Part shown: positions 40,909-51,174 of the stretch, in pieces
How the letters are laid out: each line of letters opens with the position of its first letter
Numbering within the stretch: position 1 is the stretch's first letter
NCBI RefSeq assembly: GCF_002025205.1
Contig: NZ_CP019947.1
Coordinates: forward strand, 999,501 to 1,063,500
Reading direction: 5' to 3'
Source of the DNA: Pseudomonas sp. CC6-YY-74
GTDB lineage: Bacteria; Pseudomonadota; Gammaproteobacteria; Pseudomonadales; Pseudomonadaceae
DNA: 64,000 bases
Notes under the pieces: generated by a model
What the model was told of the DNA's origin: nothing
The model's database searches: none
The model's input: only the letters and a program-made list of their open reading frames with translations
Made by a program: the position numbers and the translations under genes

Positions 40909-43133
40909 ATGCGTACAGGGATGACTGCGCTGGTGGCCGGGTTGCTGCTGCTACGATTATTGCCGATTTTGCCACCGGTCTGGTTGTTATGGCTGCTGCC
41001 GATCCTGGGGCTGATGTTGCTGCCCTTTCGCAGCTATCCGCTGGCGTTTTTCCTGTTTGGCCTCAGTTGGGCCGGCATCTCGGCGCAGTCGGCCTTGGAC
41101 GACAGGCTGGCGCCGGAGCTCGATGGCCGTACCCTGTGGCTGCAGGGAAGGGTGGTCGGCCTGCCCGATGTGCGCGATGGCGTCGTCAGGTTTCAATTGC
41201 AACAAGCCAAGTCGCGGCGTGCCGAGTTTCCGCAGCGACTGCGCTTGGCCTGGCATGGCGGCCCAGAGCTGCGAGGCGGCGAGACCTGGCGTCTGGCTGT
41301 GCGCCTCAAGCGGCCACATGGCCTGGTCAACCCGCAGTCTTTCGATTACGAGGCCTGGCTGCTGGCGCAACGCATTGGCGCGACCGGCACGGTCAAGAGT
41401 GGCCAGCTGGTGAGCGCCGCTAGCGGGCTTGGCAGCTGGCGCGATGGGTTGCGCCAGCGCTTGCTCGCAGTCGATGCCCATGGTCGCGAGGGGCGCTGGC
41501 GGCCCTGGTGCTGGGTGATGGCTCTGGCTTGTCGGTGGCCGATTGGCGCGTGCTGCAAGACACCGGCACGGTGCATTTGCTGGTGATTTCCGGTCAGCAT
41601 GTCGGGCTGCTGGCCGGGCTGTTGTATGGCTTGATTGCAGGGTTGGCGCGTTTGGGCTGGTGGCCACGCCAATGGCCGTGGTTGCCCTGTGCCTGTGTCC
41701 TGGCCTTCGCCGGTGCGCTCGGCTACGGCATGCTGGCCGGCTTCGAGGTGCCGGTGCGGCGTGCCTGCGTGATGGTCGGCCTGGTGCTGCTGTGGCGTTG
41801 GCGCTTTCGTCATCTTGGGGTTTTCTTGCCGTTGTTGCTGGCGTTGGTCGTGGTCTTGCTGCTGGAGCCCCTGGCTAGCCTGCAACCGGGCTTCTGGCTG
41901 TCATTCGGCGCGGTGCTGTTGCTAGTCCTGCTTTTCAGCGGCCGGCTGGGCGCATGGCCGTGGTGGCAGACGCTGGGGCGGGCGCAGTGGGCGATGGCCA
42001 TAGGTCTGCTGCCGCTGTTGCTGGCGTTGGGGTTGCCGGTCAGTGCCAGTGGTCCGCTGGCCAATCTGCTTGCCGTGCCCTGGGTCGGCCTGGCTGTGGT
42101 GCCGTTGGCATTGTTGGGCACCTTGCTGTTGCCGCTGCCCTGGCTGGGCGAGGCGCTGCTATGGCTCGCGGGTGGTTTGCTCAAGCTGCTGTTCATGGTG
42201 TTGGCGCAGATGGCCGCCTGGTTACCGGCCTGGTTGCCCGAGACATTACCGCTCTGGGCCTGGCTGCTGGTGGCGCTGGGCGCTTTGCTGTTGCTCCTGC
42301 CGGCCGGTGTGCCATTGCGCAGCCTGGGCTGGGTTTTGCTGTTGCCACTGTTCTACACCGAGACTGAGCGACCGGTCCACGGTCAGGCCGAGGTGTGGAT
42401 GCTGGACGTTGGTCAAGGCTTGGCGGTCTTGCTGCGTACCCGCGAGCATGCGCTGCTGTATGACGCCGGTCCGCGTTTCGGCGACTTCGATATGGGCGAG
42501 CGCGTGGTGCTGCCGTCACTGCGCGGCCTGGGGGTGGCCCAACTGGATATGTTGCTGATCAGCCATGCCGATAACGATCATTCCGGCGGTGCACTGGCGA
42601 TTCAGCGCGGCATGGCGGTCAAGCAGGTGGTGAGCGGCGAGGCCGCAGCGCTGCCCGGGATGCATCAGGTCGAGGCCTGTGAGGCGGGGCGCAGCTGGCA
42701 GTGGGATGGGGTGCGTTTCACGACCTGGCGTTGGGCAGGGGCAGCGGATGGCAATCAAGCCTCCTGCGTATTGCTGATCGAGGCGGCTGGCGAGCGACTG
42801 TTATTGACCGGCGATATTGACAGTAGTGCCGAGCGTGCGTTGCTCGACAGTGGTTTTGACGTTCGCGCGGACTGGCTGTTGGCGCCACACCATGGCAGCC
42901 GCAGCTCATCCTCGCAGCTCTTTTTAGAGACTGTGGCGCCGCAGGCGGCACTGATTTCCCGCGGCCGGCACAACGCATTCGGTCATCCGCATGCCAGTGT
43001 GGTTGCGCGTTACGAGGCGCAGTCCGCGCAACTCTATGACACGGTTGAGTACGGGGCCGTGCAGATTCGTCTTGGCGCTTTTACCCAAGGGCGAGGGTTG
43101 CGCGAGCGCGCACGATTTTGGCGAGAAAAATGA
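40909..43133 (+). pseudogene. comEC: comEC/rec2 DNA uptake channel gene, split by a single-base frameshift
   Basis: ComEC forms the inner membrane channel that imports single-stranded DNA. Starting at ATG 40909 (AAGGAG upstream), frame 1 encodes the N-terminal helices and OB-like domain as far as LLAVDAHGRE, then runs into unrelated sequence and stops at 41586. The continuation GALAALVLGDGSGLSVADW lies in another frame from 41490 onward, followed by the competence domain (LLVISGQHVGLLAG) and a C-terminal metallo-beta-lactamase-like domain (LDVGQG, ISHADNDHSGG, LLTGDID, APHHGSRSSSS). One extra G in the run at 41490-41493 would restore about 741 residues. Real mutation or sequencing error cannot be distinguished here. 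Confidence 0.9.
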
Positions 43134-43205
43134 GAACCGCTGCGGTCGGCGACATGCCGCCCCTATGCTAGAGTGGCGCCACTTTTCCAAAGGGGATATG
43201 TCACC

Positions 43206-43838
43206 GTGTGGGAACTGGTTAAAGCTGGCGGCTGGATGATGCTGCCCATAATGCTGTGCTCTATTGCTGCGGCCGGCATTATTGCCGAGCGTCTGTGGAC
43301 GCTGCGGCCCAGCCGCATCACCCCGCCACACCTGCTCGGTCAGGTCTGGCGCTGGATCAAGGATAAAAAGCTGAATAACCAGAAACTCAAGGAGCTGCGT
43401 GCCAACTCGCCCTTGGGGCAGATTCTGGCTGCCGGCCTGGCCAATTCCAAGCATGGTCGCGAGATCATGAAGGAGTGCATCCAAGAGGCCGCCGCGCGGG
43501 TTATCCACGATCTGGAGCGCTATCTCAATGCCCTGGGCACCATCGCCGGTATCGCGCCGCTGCTCGGTTTGCTCGGTACCGTGTTGGGTATGATCGAGAT
43601 CTTCAGCTCCTTCATGGGCTCGGGCATGGCCAATGCGGCGCTGCTCGCAGCAGGTATTTCCACGGCATTGATCACCACTGCGGCCGGGTTGATGGTGGCC
43701 ATTCCAGCCTTGTTCTTTCACCGCTATCTGCAACGGCGGGTCGATGAGCTGGTGGTCGGCATGGAGCAGGAAGCGATCAAGCTGGTGGAAGTAGTGCAAG
43801 GTGATCGTGACGTCGATTTTGCTGAGGGCAGGGCGTGA
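43206..43838 (+). CDS. exbB: ExbB/TolQ-type proton channel protein
   Basis: A 211-residue inner membrane protein of the MotA/TolQ/ExbB family. The GTG at 43206 (VWELVKAGGWMMLPIML) follows AAAGGGG at suitable spacing; the open frame extends upstream but without a ribosome site. The conserved channel region is LGTIAGIAPLLGLLGTVLGMIEIF and ITTAAGLMVAIPALFFHRYL. With the next gene it would form a proton-motive-force-driven motor. The energised partner is not evident here, since no tonB or tolA is nearby. Confidence 0.9.
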   Translation: MWELVKAGGWMMLPIMLCSIAAAGIIAERLWTLRPSRITPPHLLGQVWRWIKDKKLNNQKLKELRANSPLGQILAAGLANSKHGREIMKECIQEAAARVIHDLERYLNALGTIAGIAPLLGLLGTVLGMIEIFSSFMGSGMANAALLAAGISTALITTAAGLMVAIPALFFHRYLQRRVDELVVGMEQEAIKLVEVVQGDRDVDFAEGRA

Positions 43839-44263
43839 AATTCCGGCGCAAACCGCGGGAGAATATCGAGATCAACCTGGCTTCGCTGATCGACGTGGTG
43901 TTCATCCTGCTGCTGTTTTTCGTGGTCACCACCACCTTCACCCGTGAGACCCAGCTCAAGGTCGATCTGCCCGAGGCTGCCAGTGGCACGCCGCCGGAGC
44001 AGACCGAACTCAAGCAGTTGGAGGTGCTGATCGCAGTCGATGGCAGTTATTCGCTGAATGGCAAGCAACTGCTGAAAAGTAACCTGGATGGTTTGATGGC
44101 GGCCCTGCAAAAGGAATCGGAGGGCGATAACAGCCTGCCGCTGACTATCAGTGCCGATGGCCAGACCCCTCATCAGGCGGTGATCACGGCCATGGATGCT
44201 GCAGGCAAGTTGGGCTTTGCCCATCTGCGCATTACCACGGTCGAGGTGCAGGCCGCGCCTTGA
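43835..44263 (+). CDS. exbD: ExbD/TolR-type protein
   Basis: A 142-residue protein with a short cytoplasmic N-terminus ([14 protein letters not shown]), one membrane helix containing the proton-carrying aspartate ([17 protein letters not shown]), and a periplasmic domain. GTG at 43835 overlaps the exbB stop. It is 13 bases upstream of lpxK. The conserved location between comEC and lpxK suggests a role linked to envelope biogenesis, but that is inference. Confidence 0.9.
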   Translation: MKFRRKPRENIEINLASLIDVVFILLLFFVVTTTFTRETQLKVDLPEAASGTPPEQTELKQLEVLIAVDGSYSLNGKQLLKSNLDGLMAALQKESEGDNSLPLTISADGQTPHQAVITAMDAAGKLGFAHLRITTVEVQAAP

Positions 44264-44276
44264 GGGCTGTTCTCCA

Positions 44277-45281
44277 ATGAGTCTGTCCGAGCGCCTGCTG
44301 GCTGCCTGGTACGCCGGGCATCCGGCGCTGACCCTGCTGCGGCCACTCGAGCGCCTCTACCGTGCTGTAGTGGAGCGCAAGCGGGCGCGGTTTCTCGCTG
44401 GCGCGGGCGAAATCTACCGCGCTTCTGTACCGGTAGTGGTGGTGGGCAATATCACCGTCGGCGGCACTGGCAAGACCCCGTTGATTATCTGGTTGATCGA
44501 ACACTGCCGCCAGCGTGGCCTCAAGGTCGGCGTGGTCAGCCGTGGCTACGGCGCCAAGCCACCGCAATTACCCTGGCGTGTGCAAGCCGATCAATGCTCC
44601 AGCGTTGCCGGCGACGAGCCGTTGCTGATCGTTCAGCGCTGCGGTGTGCCCTTGATGATCGATCCCGACCGGGGGCGTGCGGTTGCGGCATTGCTGGCAG
44701 CGGAGCCGCTGGATCTGATTCTCAGTGATGATGGTTTGCAGCACTACCGCCTGGCGCGTGATCTGGAGCTGGTGCTGATCGATGCGGCGCGCGGCCTGGG
44801 CAATGGTCGTTGTCTGCCTGCTGGGCCGTTGCGCGAGCCGGTCGAGCGCCTGCTGAGCGTCGATGCGCTGCTCTACAACGGTGCCAGCAGCGATCCGCAG
44901 GGCGGTTATGCCTTCGGCTTGCGCGCGCGCGCTCTGGTCAACCTGCGCAGTGGCGAGCAGCACCCGCTGACGCATTTCCCGCCCCAACAGCCGCTGCATG
45001 CCGTCGCCGGTATCGGTAACCCGCAACGTTTCTTCAATACGCTCGAAACGCTACACTGGCGGCCGATTCCGCATGCTTTTGCCGATCATGCGCAGTACAG
45101 CGCAGAGCTGCTGAAATTCAGCCCGACGTTGCCTGTGGTCATGACGGAAAAGGATGCGGTCAAATGCCGGGCTTTTGCCGCCGATGACTGGTGGTATCTG
45201 GTGGTGGATGCCGAGCCCTCGGCGGCCTTCATTGCCTGGTTCGATGCGCAATTGACCGCGTTGTTGCCTCTCGCTCGCTAA
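44277..45281 (+). CDS. lpxK: Tetraacyldisaccharide 4'-kinase
   Basis: A 334-residue enzyme that phosphorylates the 4' position of the lipid A disaccharide precursor at the inner membrane surface. A hydrophobic N-terminal segment ([21 protein letters not shown]) probably binds the membrane. Walker A is [13 protein letters not shown], then VVSRGYGAK and the [13 protein letters not shown] segment with catalytic aspartate and histidine. ATG at 44277 is the standard start. Confidence 0.96.
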   Translation: MSLSERLLAAWYAGHPALTLLRPLERLYRAVVERKRARFLAGAGEIYRASVPVVVVGNITVGGTGKTPLIIWLIEHCRQRGLKVGVVSRGYGAKPPQLPWRVQADQCSSVAGDEPLLIVQRCGVPLMIDPDRGRAVAALLAAEPLDLILSDDGLQHYRLARDLELVLIDAARGLGNGRCLPAGPLREPVERLLSVDALLYNGASSDPQGGYAFGLRARALVNLRSGEQHPLTHFPPQQPLHAVAGIGNPQRFFNTLETLHWRPIPHAFADHAQYSAELLKFSPTLPVVMTEKDAVKCRAFAADDWWYLVVDAEPSAAFIAWFDAQLTALLPLAR

Positions 45282-45343
45282 GCCCGCTGGCTATTGCGGG
45301 CGCCGTCCCATTCATTGCAGCCGCTCTACGGCAAGGATCTCCC

Positions 45344-45529
45344 ATGGACCCGAAATTACTCGATATATTGGCTTGCCCCCTGTGCAAGGGCCCGCTGAAG
45401 CTTGCCGCCGACAAGTCCGAGTTGATCTGCAAGGCCGATGGTCTGGCCTTTCCGGTGCGCGACGGCATCCCGGTGATGCTGGAAAGCGAAGCCCGTACCC
45501 TCAACGTCGACGAGCGCCTGGACAAGTAA
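45344..45529 (+). CDS. ycaR: Trm112-like small zinc-binding protein (YcaR)
   Basis: A 61-residue protein [20 protein letters not shown] with the CPLC pair and a later LICKADG cysteine; the family binds zinc. It carries [11 protein letters not shown], the conserved Trm112/YcaR C-terminal motif. It lies directly before kdsB, an arrangement conserved in gammaproteobacteria. The ribosome site AAGGA is nine bases before the ATG. The bacterial role is uncertain. Confidence 0.9.
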   Translation: MDPKLLDILACPLCKGPLKLAADKSELICKADGLAFPVRDGIPVMLESEARTLNVDERLDK

Positions 45530-46294
45530 ATGAACCGCGTTTTTACCGTTGTGATCCCGGCGCGTTACGCCTCTAGCCGTCTACCCGGCAAGCCGCTGCA
45601 GGACATTGCCGGCAAGCCGATGATCCAACATGTCTGGGAGCAGGCGTGTAAAAGCAGTGCCCAGCAAGTGGTGGTGGCGACCGACGATGCACGCATCGTT
45701 GAGGCATGCCGCGGTTTCGGCGCTCAAGTGCTGTTGACCCGTATCGACCATAACTCCGGCACCGATCGCCTGGCCGAAGTGGCCGCGGCGCTGGGCCTGA
45801 CGCCTGACGCCATCGTGGTCAACGTGCAGGGTGACGAGCCGCTGATTCCGCCGGCGCTTATCGATCAAGTGGCGGCCAATCTTGCGGCCAACCCGCAGGC
45901 GGCGATCGCCACCCTGGCCGAACCGATCGATGAGGTGGCGGCGCTGTTCAATCCCAATGTGGTCAAGGTCACGAGCGATCGCAATGGCCTGGCGCTGACA
46001 TTCAGCCGCGCACCGTTACCTTGGGCGCGTGAGGCTTTTGCCGGCAGTCGCGAGCAGTTGCCGGCCAGCGTGCCTTACCGTCGGCATATCGGCATCTATG
46101 CCTACCGCGCACAGTTCCTACACGATTTCGTCGCCTGGGGCCCTTGCTGGCTGGAAGACGCCGAGTGCCTGGAGCAGCTGCGCGCACTCTGGCACGGCGT
46201 GCGCATCCATGTTGCCGATGCCCTGCAGGCTCCACCGGCTGGGGTCGATACCCAGGAAGATCTAGAGCGCGTGCGCCGACTGCTGGGGGCTTGA
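45530..46294 (+). CDS. kdsB: 3-deoxy-manno-octulosonate cytidylyltransferase
   Basis: A 254-residue cytosolic enzyme that activates KDO with CTP for attachment to lipid A. The nucleotide-binding N-terminus is [16 protein letters not shown], followed by QGDEPLIPP with metal-binding residues and [17 protein letters not shown]. It begins immediately after the ycaR stop codon and its own stop overlaps the phosphatase start. Confidence 0.97.
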   Translation: MNRVFTVVIPARYASSRLPGKPLQDIAGKPMIQHVWEQACKSSAQQVVVATDDARIVEACRGFGAQVLLTRIDHNSGTDRLAEVAAALGLTPDAIVVNVQGDEPLIPPALIDQVAANLAANPQAAIATLAEPIDEVAALFNPNVVKVTSDRNGLALTFSRAPLPWAREAFAGSREQLPASVPYRRHIGIYAYRAQFLHDFVAWGPCWLEDAECLEQLRALWHGVRIHVADALQAPPAGVDTQEDLERVRRLLGA

Positions 46295-46758
46295 TGCGGG
46301 TCTTGTTTGTCTGTCTGGGCAATATCTGCCGCTCGCCAACCGCCGAAGCGGTGCTGCGTTACAAGTTGCGTGAGCTGGGGCTGGAGGAGGGTGTCGAGGT
46401 CGATTCCGCTGGCACCGGCGATTGGCATGTGGGTAAGCCACCGGACAGCCGCACTCGGCAAGCGGCGCAGCTGCGCGGTTATGATCTTTCAGAGCTACGC
46501 GGGCGTCAGGTTTGCGTCAGTGACTTCAGTCGTTTCGATCTGATTCTGGCCATGGATAACAGCAATCTCGAGCACCTGCGGCGCTTGCGTCCAGGCGGCG
46601 CCAGGGCCGAGCTGGATCTGTTTCTGCGCCGCTATGACCTGACGCTGGATGAGGTGCCGGACCCCTATTATGGTGGCGAGCAAGGTTTCGAGCAGGTGCT
46701 TGATCTGCTTGAGCAGGCCTGCGATGGCTTGCTCCGTGAACTGCGGGGGCGACTATGA
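46294..46758 (+). CDS. Low-molecular-weight protein tyrosine phosphatase
   Basis: A 154-residue phosphatase with the P-loop CLGNICRSP, nucleophile C7 and R13, and the general-acid motif DPYYGG near the C-terminus. In bacteria such enzymes often act on exopolysaccharide kinases; here it lies between kdsB and murB, as in other pseudomonads. The ATG overlaps the kdsB stop (TGATG) and its end overlaps murB by four bases. Confidence 0.93.
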   Translation: MRVLFVCLGNICRSPTAEAVLRYKLRELGLEEGVEVDSAGTGDWHVGKPPDSRTRQAAQLRGYDLSELRGRQVCVSDFSRFDLILAMDNSNLEHLRRLRPGGARAELDLFLRRYDLTLDEVPDPYYGGEQGFEQVLDLLEQACDGLLRELRGRL

Positions 46759-47774
46759 GTCTTTGCGTGCAGCAGCAGGTTTCGCTCAAGGCCTATAACA
46801 GCTTCGCCGTGGATGTTGCGGCGCGCTGGTTTGCCGAGGCACATGACGACGATCAGGTGCGTGAGGCGTTGGTTTATGCCGAGCAGCAGCAGTTGCCCGT
46901 GCTGCTGCTCGGTGGTGGCAGCAATATGTTGTTGACCGCCGATGTCGAGGCGTTGGTCGTGCGTATGGCCAGTCGCGGCATTCGTGTGTTGCAGGATGAT
47001 GGCGACCGTGTGCTGGTCGAGGCTGAGGCCGGCGAGCCTTGGCACCCCTTTGTGCAGTGGACGTTGCAGCAGGGCCTGGTAGGTCTGGAAAATCTCAGCC
47101 TGATCCCGGGCACAGTCGGCGCCGCACCGATGCAAAATATCGGTGCTTATGGGGTCGAGTTGAAAGACCAGTTCGCCGGCTTGACCGCCCTGGATCGTCG
47201 CAGCGGCGAGTTGCGCGAGTTTTCCCTGGACGACTGTGCTTTCGCCTACCGCGACAGCCTGTTCAAGCGTGAGGCGGGGCGCTGGGTGATCCTGCGCGTT
47301 CGCTTTGCCTTGCGCCGTACGGCGGCGCTGCATCTTGACTACGGCCCGCTGCGCCAGCGTCTGGCAGAGCAGGGCATCGCGTTGCCGACGGCGGTCGATG
47401 TCAGCCAGGCCGTCTGTGCGATTCGCAGCGAAAAATTGCCGGATCCGGCGGTGCTGGGTAATGCCGGCAGTTTTTTCAAGAACCCTTTGGTTTCGGTTGA
47501 GCTGGCGCAGCGCTTAAGCGCCGAACATGCCGGCCTGGTGGCTTACCCGCAGGCTGATGGCCGGGTCAAGTTGGCCGCTGGCTGGTTGATCGAGCGCGCT
47601 GGCTGGAAAGGCTTTCGCGAAGGCGATGCCGGAGTACATCGGCTGCAAGCCCTGGTGTTGGTCAATTATGGCCAGGCCAGCGGACGGCAGTTGTTGGCGC
47701 TGGCGCAGCGCATTCAAGCGGATATTTTCCAGCGCTTTGCGATTGACCTGGAGATCGAGCCTAACGTGCTGTAA
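46755..47774 (+). CDS. murB: UDP-N-acetylenolpyruvoylglucosamine reductase
   Basis: A 339-residue FAD enzyme that makes UDP-MurNAc with NADPH, an early peptidoglycan step. The FAD-binding segments LLLGGGSNMLL and LIPGTVGAAPMQNIGAYGVEL are clear; GNAGSFFKNP holds the catalytic serine of type I MurB. The N-terminus LKAYNSFAVDVAARWF is typical. Last gene of the ycaR-murB series. Confidence 0.96.
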   Translation: MSLCVQQQVSLKAYNSFAVDVAARWFAEAHDDDQVREALVYAEQQQLPVLLLGGGSNMLLTADVEALVVRMASRGIRVLQDDGDRVLVEAEAGEPWHPFVQWTLQQGLVGLENLSLIPGTVGAAPMQNIGAYGVELKDQFAGLTALDRRSGELREFSLDDCAFAYRDSLFKREAGRWVILRVRFALRRTAALHLDYGPLRQRLAEQGIALPTAVDVSQAVCAIRSEKLPDPAVLGNAGSFFKNPLVSVELAQRLSAEHAGLVAYPQADGRVKLAAGWLIERAGWKGFREGDAGVHRLQALVLVNYGQASGRQLLALAQRIQADIFQRFAIDLEIEPNVL

Positions 47775-47933
47775 GCCGCGTTCGGCGCGACAAGATGGCT
47801 ATACGGGGTGAAGGGCGTGGGTAGAGTCAAAGTAGGGTGGTCTTCAGTCCACCAAGACTGCTTATGTTAGCGGCGGTGGGCGAGCCCGGCCCGACCGACA
47901 AAAGCGAGTTGCACCGTTAGCGTGAACAGAAGC

Positions 47934-47967
47934 AAAAAAAAGGGGATGCCGAAGCATCCCCTTTTTT
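47934..47967. terminator. Bidirectional terminator between murB and rne
   Basis: GGGGATGC pairs with GCATCCCC around CGAA, flanked by eight A on the left and six T on the right. It serves the convergent murB and rne transcripts. Between it and murB are 160 bases without a gene, including a weak GGTGG...CCACC hairpin at 47836-47853. Confidence 0.93.
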
Positions 47968-47983
47968 ATTGCGCTGAATAGTC

Positions 47984-50900
47984 TCAGGCGTGCGGCTTGT
48001 CCGCGTGCTCATCCTGGTTCTTTTCAGTTTCGCTTTCGGCATCAGCATCACTTGCCGGCGTGAGCTCCGGTTCGCGGGTCTCAGCCACTGCTGCTTCGTT
48101 GGTTGCTTCAGTGGTTTCGCTAGCTGGAGCTTCAACCGATTCCTGGATTTCGGCTGGGCTGGCTTCTTCTACCGCTTCGGTTTGTGGCGCAGGGGCCGGA
48201 GCGTCGGCAGCTTCACGAGCCAGGCGTTCGGCTTCGCGTTGACGGCGACGCACTTCGCGCGGATCGTTCGGTGCGCGACCGGTGGCGCTCGGCACAATGC
48301 TTGCGGTTTCTGCGATCTCTTCGCTCACTGTTTCGGGCGCTGTGATTGCTGGCTCAGCCGGCTCGCTGGCAACAATGTCAGCGACCACTTCGGCCTGCTC
48401 TTCGCTTGGTGCGGAAGTGACTACTTCTGCGGCCGCCTCAGGGCTTGCTTCAATGACCTGCGGCGCACTGACTTCGGCAGTCGCTACAGCAGCTTCTTCA
48501 CTCGTCTCGGTGTGTGCTTCGGCCAATTGCTCGACTGCAGGCAGTTCTGGCTCTGCAGCAGGTTGAGCCGGAGCTTCCTTTGCGGGTTGTTCGATCTCGG
48601 CAGGCTCTGGGCTGAGCAGTTCTGCGCTCAGTTCGGCGGCAACGGTTGCGGCAACGGCCAGTGGAGCCGTGGCTTCAACGTTGTCTTCAGTGCTTTCTTC
48701 AGAGCCCTCGATCACATTACCGCTGGCATCGCTTTGACGCTCGCGGCGATTGCTGCGACGACGCTGACCACGCGAACGGCGGCGTGGACGCTCACCTTCT
48801 GCGCCTTCTGCGCCTTCTGGCTCTTCGTCTTGCTGCGCGTCTTCGTTGCTCAGTACTTCATCATCGACGGCTGCAGCGGTTTCGGGGCGCGGCTGACGCT
48901 CTTCACGCGGGGCGCGCGGTTGACGCGGTTCGCGCTGAGGGCGCTCGGCAGGCACTTCTACGCTGCTATCGTCGCTGTTGCTGTCAGCGTTTTGTACTGC
49001 ATCGAGCGGCTCGCGCAGTTCGCGTGCTGGGCGATCTTCGCGTGGCTTGCGTTCGCGACGCTTGTCCTGACCTTCGCGTGGTGGGCGCGACTGGCGGACT
49101 TCCTGCGGCTCGCGAACTTCAACCGCTTCACGTGCTGGGCGTTCTTCACGCGGTTGCGCTTCTTCGCGTGCTACACGCGGCTGACGCTCTTCGCGCGGCG
49201 CTCGTTCTTCGCGCGGGGCGCGCTCTTCACGTGGCTTGCGCTCTTCGTCGCGGCGACCACCGCGGCTGCGGCTCTGCTGGCGACCGTTGCGACGTTCATC
49301 GCTACGCTGCGGGCGTTCGCTGGTTTTCTTTTCGACTACCGCAGGTTTTACTTCTTCTTCCTTGCCGGCGAACAGGCTGACCAGGGATTTTACCAAGCCC
49401 TTGAACAGGCTAGGTTGGCTGGCGGCTACTACTGGTTCGCTGACCTCGGCCACTGGTGTCGGTGTCGGTGTCGGCGCGGTGCGTTGTGGCGCGGTCTTGA
49501 TCGCTGCTTCCTGGCGAACCAGGGTGCGAGTGGCAGCAACCGGAACTACTTCTTCCACTTCGGTAGCCGCTATTTCATAGCTGGACTGGATGGATTGAGC
49601 TTCCGGGCTGTCGTCGCGGATGCGCTGCACTTCGAAGTTCGGCGTTTCCAGGTGATCGTTAGGCAGGATGACGATGCGCGCACGGCTGCGCAGTTCGATC
49701 TTAGTGATCGAGTTGCGTTTCTCGTTGAGCAGGAAGGCGGCAACCGGGATCGGCACCTGAGCGCGAACTTCGGCGGTGCGATCCTTCAGTGCTTCTTCTT
49801 CGATCAGGCGCAGGATTGCCAAGGACAGCGACTCGACGTCGCGGATGATGCCTTGGCCGTTGCAGCGCGGGCAAACGATACCGCTACTTTCGCCGAGCGA
49901 CGGGCGCAGGCGTTGACGAGACATTTCCAGCAGGCCGAAGCGCGAGATACGCCCAACCTGTACGCGGGCGCGGTCGGCTTCCAGGCTTTCGCGAACCTTT
50001 TCTTCCACGGCGCGCTGGTTTTTCGCCGGCGTCATGTCGATGAAGTCGATCACGATCAGGCCGCCGATGTCACGCAGACGCAGCTGGCGGGCGATCTCTT
50101 CGGCCGCTTCCAGGTTGGTCTGCAGCGCGGTTTCTTCGATGTCGCTGCCTTTGGTCGCACGCGCCGAGTTGATGTCGATGGACACCAGGGCTTCGGTAGG
50201 GTCGATGACGATGGCGCCGCCGGACGGTAGCTTCACTTCGCGCTGGAAGGCGGTTTCGATCTGGCTTTCGATCTGGAAGCGATTGAACAGCGGCACGCTG
50301 TCTTCATACAGCTTGATCTTGCTGGCGTACTGCGGCATCACCTGGTTGATGAAGCTGAGTGCTTCCTGCTGCGCTTCGACGCTGTCGACCAGTACTTCGC
50401 CGATGTCCTGACGCAGGTAGTCGCGGATCGCGCGGATGATTACGTTGCTTTCCTGGTAGATCAGGAAGGGTGCGGCGCGATCCAGTGAGGCTTCCTTGAT
50501 GGCGCTCCACAGTTGTAGCAGGTAGTCGAGGTCCCACTGCATTTCTTCGCTGCTGCGGCCTAGGCCGGCAGTGCGCACGATCAGGCCCATGTCGCTTGGT
50601 GCAACCAGGCCATTGAGGGCTTCGCGCAGCTCGTTACGCTCTTCGCCTTCAATGCGGCGCGAGATACCGCCCGCACGCGGGTTGTTCGGCATCAGTACCA
50701 GATATCGGCCGGCCAGGCTGATGAAGGTGGTAAGGGCTGCGCCCTTGTTGCCACGTTCCTCTTTTTCGACCTGAACGATGACTTCCTGGCCTTCCTTGAG
50801 CACGTCCTTGATGTTGACGCGACCCTCGGTAGCCTTGCTGAAGTATTCGCGGGATATTTCTTTGAGGGGGAGAAAACCATGGCGCTCCGAGCCGAAGTCG

Positions 50901-51073
50901 ACAAAGGCGGCCTCGAGGCTGGGTTCGACGCGAGTAATCCGGCCTTTATAGATGTTGGCCTTCTTCTGTTCGCGAGCGCCCGATTCTATGTCCAGGTCAT
51001 ACAGGCGCTGGCCATCGACCAGAGCAACGCGCAACTCTTCGGGTTGAGTTGCGTTAATCAGCATTCTTTTCAT
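47984..51073 (-). CDS. rne: Ribonuclease E
   Basis: A 1029-residue endonuclease and degradosome scaffold. The S1 domain covers residues 39-120. DNase-I-like catalysis uses D300 (VSIDINSAR) and D343 (VIDFIDM); the zinc link is C401-C404 in CPRCNGQG. After residue 520 the protein is disordered: an amphipathic segment ([15 protein letters not shown]), then arginine-rich EERAPRE-type repeats, then a long acidic, alanine-rich tail. ATG at 51073 gives MKRMLINAT as in E. coli. No good ribosome site precedes it. It is divergent from rluC, with a leader of about half a kilobase. Confidence 0.97.
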   Translation of the reverse strand: MKRMLINATQPEELRVALVDGQRLYDLDIESGAREQKKANIYKGRITRVEPSLEAAFVDFGSERHGFLPLKEISREYFSKATEGRVNIKDVLKEGQEVIVQVEKEERGNKGAALTTFISLAGRYLVLMPNNPRAGGISRRIEGEERNELREALNGLVAPSDMGLIVRTAGLGRSSEEMQWDLDYLLQLWSAIKEASLDRAAPFLIYQESNVIIRAIRDYLRQDIGEVLVDSVEAQQEALSFINQVMPQYASKIKLYEDSVPLFNRFQIESQIETAFQREVKLPSGGAIVIDPTEALVSIDINSARATKGSDIEETALQTNLEAAEEIARQLRLRDIGGLIVIDFIDMTPAKNQRAVEEKVRESLEADRARVQVGRISRFGLLEMSRQRLRPSLGESSGIVCPRCNGQGIIRDVESLSLAILRLIEEEALKDRTAEVRAQVPIPVAAFLLNEKRNSITKIELRSRARIVILPNDHLETPNFEVQRIRDDSPEAQSIQSSYEIAATEVEEVVPVAATRTLVRQEAAIKTAPQRTAPTPTPTPVAEVSEPVVAASQPSLFKGLVKSLVSLFAGKEEEVKPAVVEKKTSERPQRSDERRNGRQQSRSRGGRRDEERKPREERAPREERAPREERQPRVAREEAQPREERPAREAVEVREPQEVRQSRPPREGQDKRRERKPREDRPARELREPLDAVQNADSNSDDSSVEVPAERPQREPRQPRAPREERQPRPETAAAVDDEVLSNEDAQQDEEPEGAEGAEGERPRRRSRGQRRRSNRRERQSDASGNVIEGSEESTEDNVEATAPLAVAATVAAELSAELLSPEPAEIEQPAKEAPAQPAAEPELPAVEQLAEAHTETSEEAAVATAEVSAPQVIEASPEAAAEVVTSAPSEEQAEVVADIVASEPAEPAITAPETVSEEIAETASIVPSATGRAPNDPREVRRRQREAERLAREAADAPAPAPQTEAVEEASPAEIQESVEAPASETTEATNEAAVAETREPELTPASDADAESETEKNQDEHADKPHA

Positions 51074-51174
51074 GTTGTACCGTCGGTTTCCGGTGCTGGC
51101 GGAAGCGGCGTTCGGCACACACGACTCTCAGGGTCGGTGTCAGGCGCGTCAGAAACGGTCGTAAATCGTTTCAT
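51070..51174 (-). CDS. Possible 34-codon upstream reading frame overlapping the rne start
   Basis: On the minus strand an ATG at 51174 opens [15 protein letters not shown]... and stops at a TGA that overlaps the rne ATG (ATGA). No internal stop occurs. There is no strong ribosome site before this ATG, so translation is uncertain. If translated, it could couple rne synthesis to a leader peptide. It could equally be a chance frame in a structured leader. Confidence 0.3.
   Translation of the reverse strand: MKRFTTVSDAPDTDPESRVCRTPLPPAPETDGTT

Noticed and set aside
41488..41510. Programmed frameshift in comEC
   Set aside because: No classic slippery heptamer or downstream pseudoknot is visible at the G run, and ComEC is not known to use frameshifting. 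A deletion or sequence error is simpler.
47836..47858. Small GGTGG...CCACC hairpin after murB as a dispersed repeat
   Set aside because: It occurs only once in this window as far as I can see, and the stem is only five pairs, so I cannot call it a repeat element.
47990..50230. A 746-codon plus-strand open frame opposite rne
   Set aside because: It is rich in Phe, Cys, Arg and Ala with no domain pattern. It results from the biased codon use and repeats of rne, whose own motifs are clear.
51074..51118. N-terminal extension of RNase E from an upstream GTG
   Set aside because: The extra 15 residues do not match RNase E N-termini, which start MKRMLIN; the frame is merely open.
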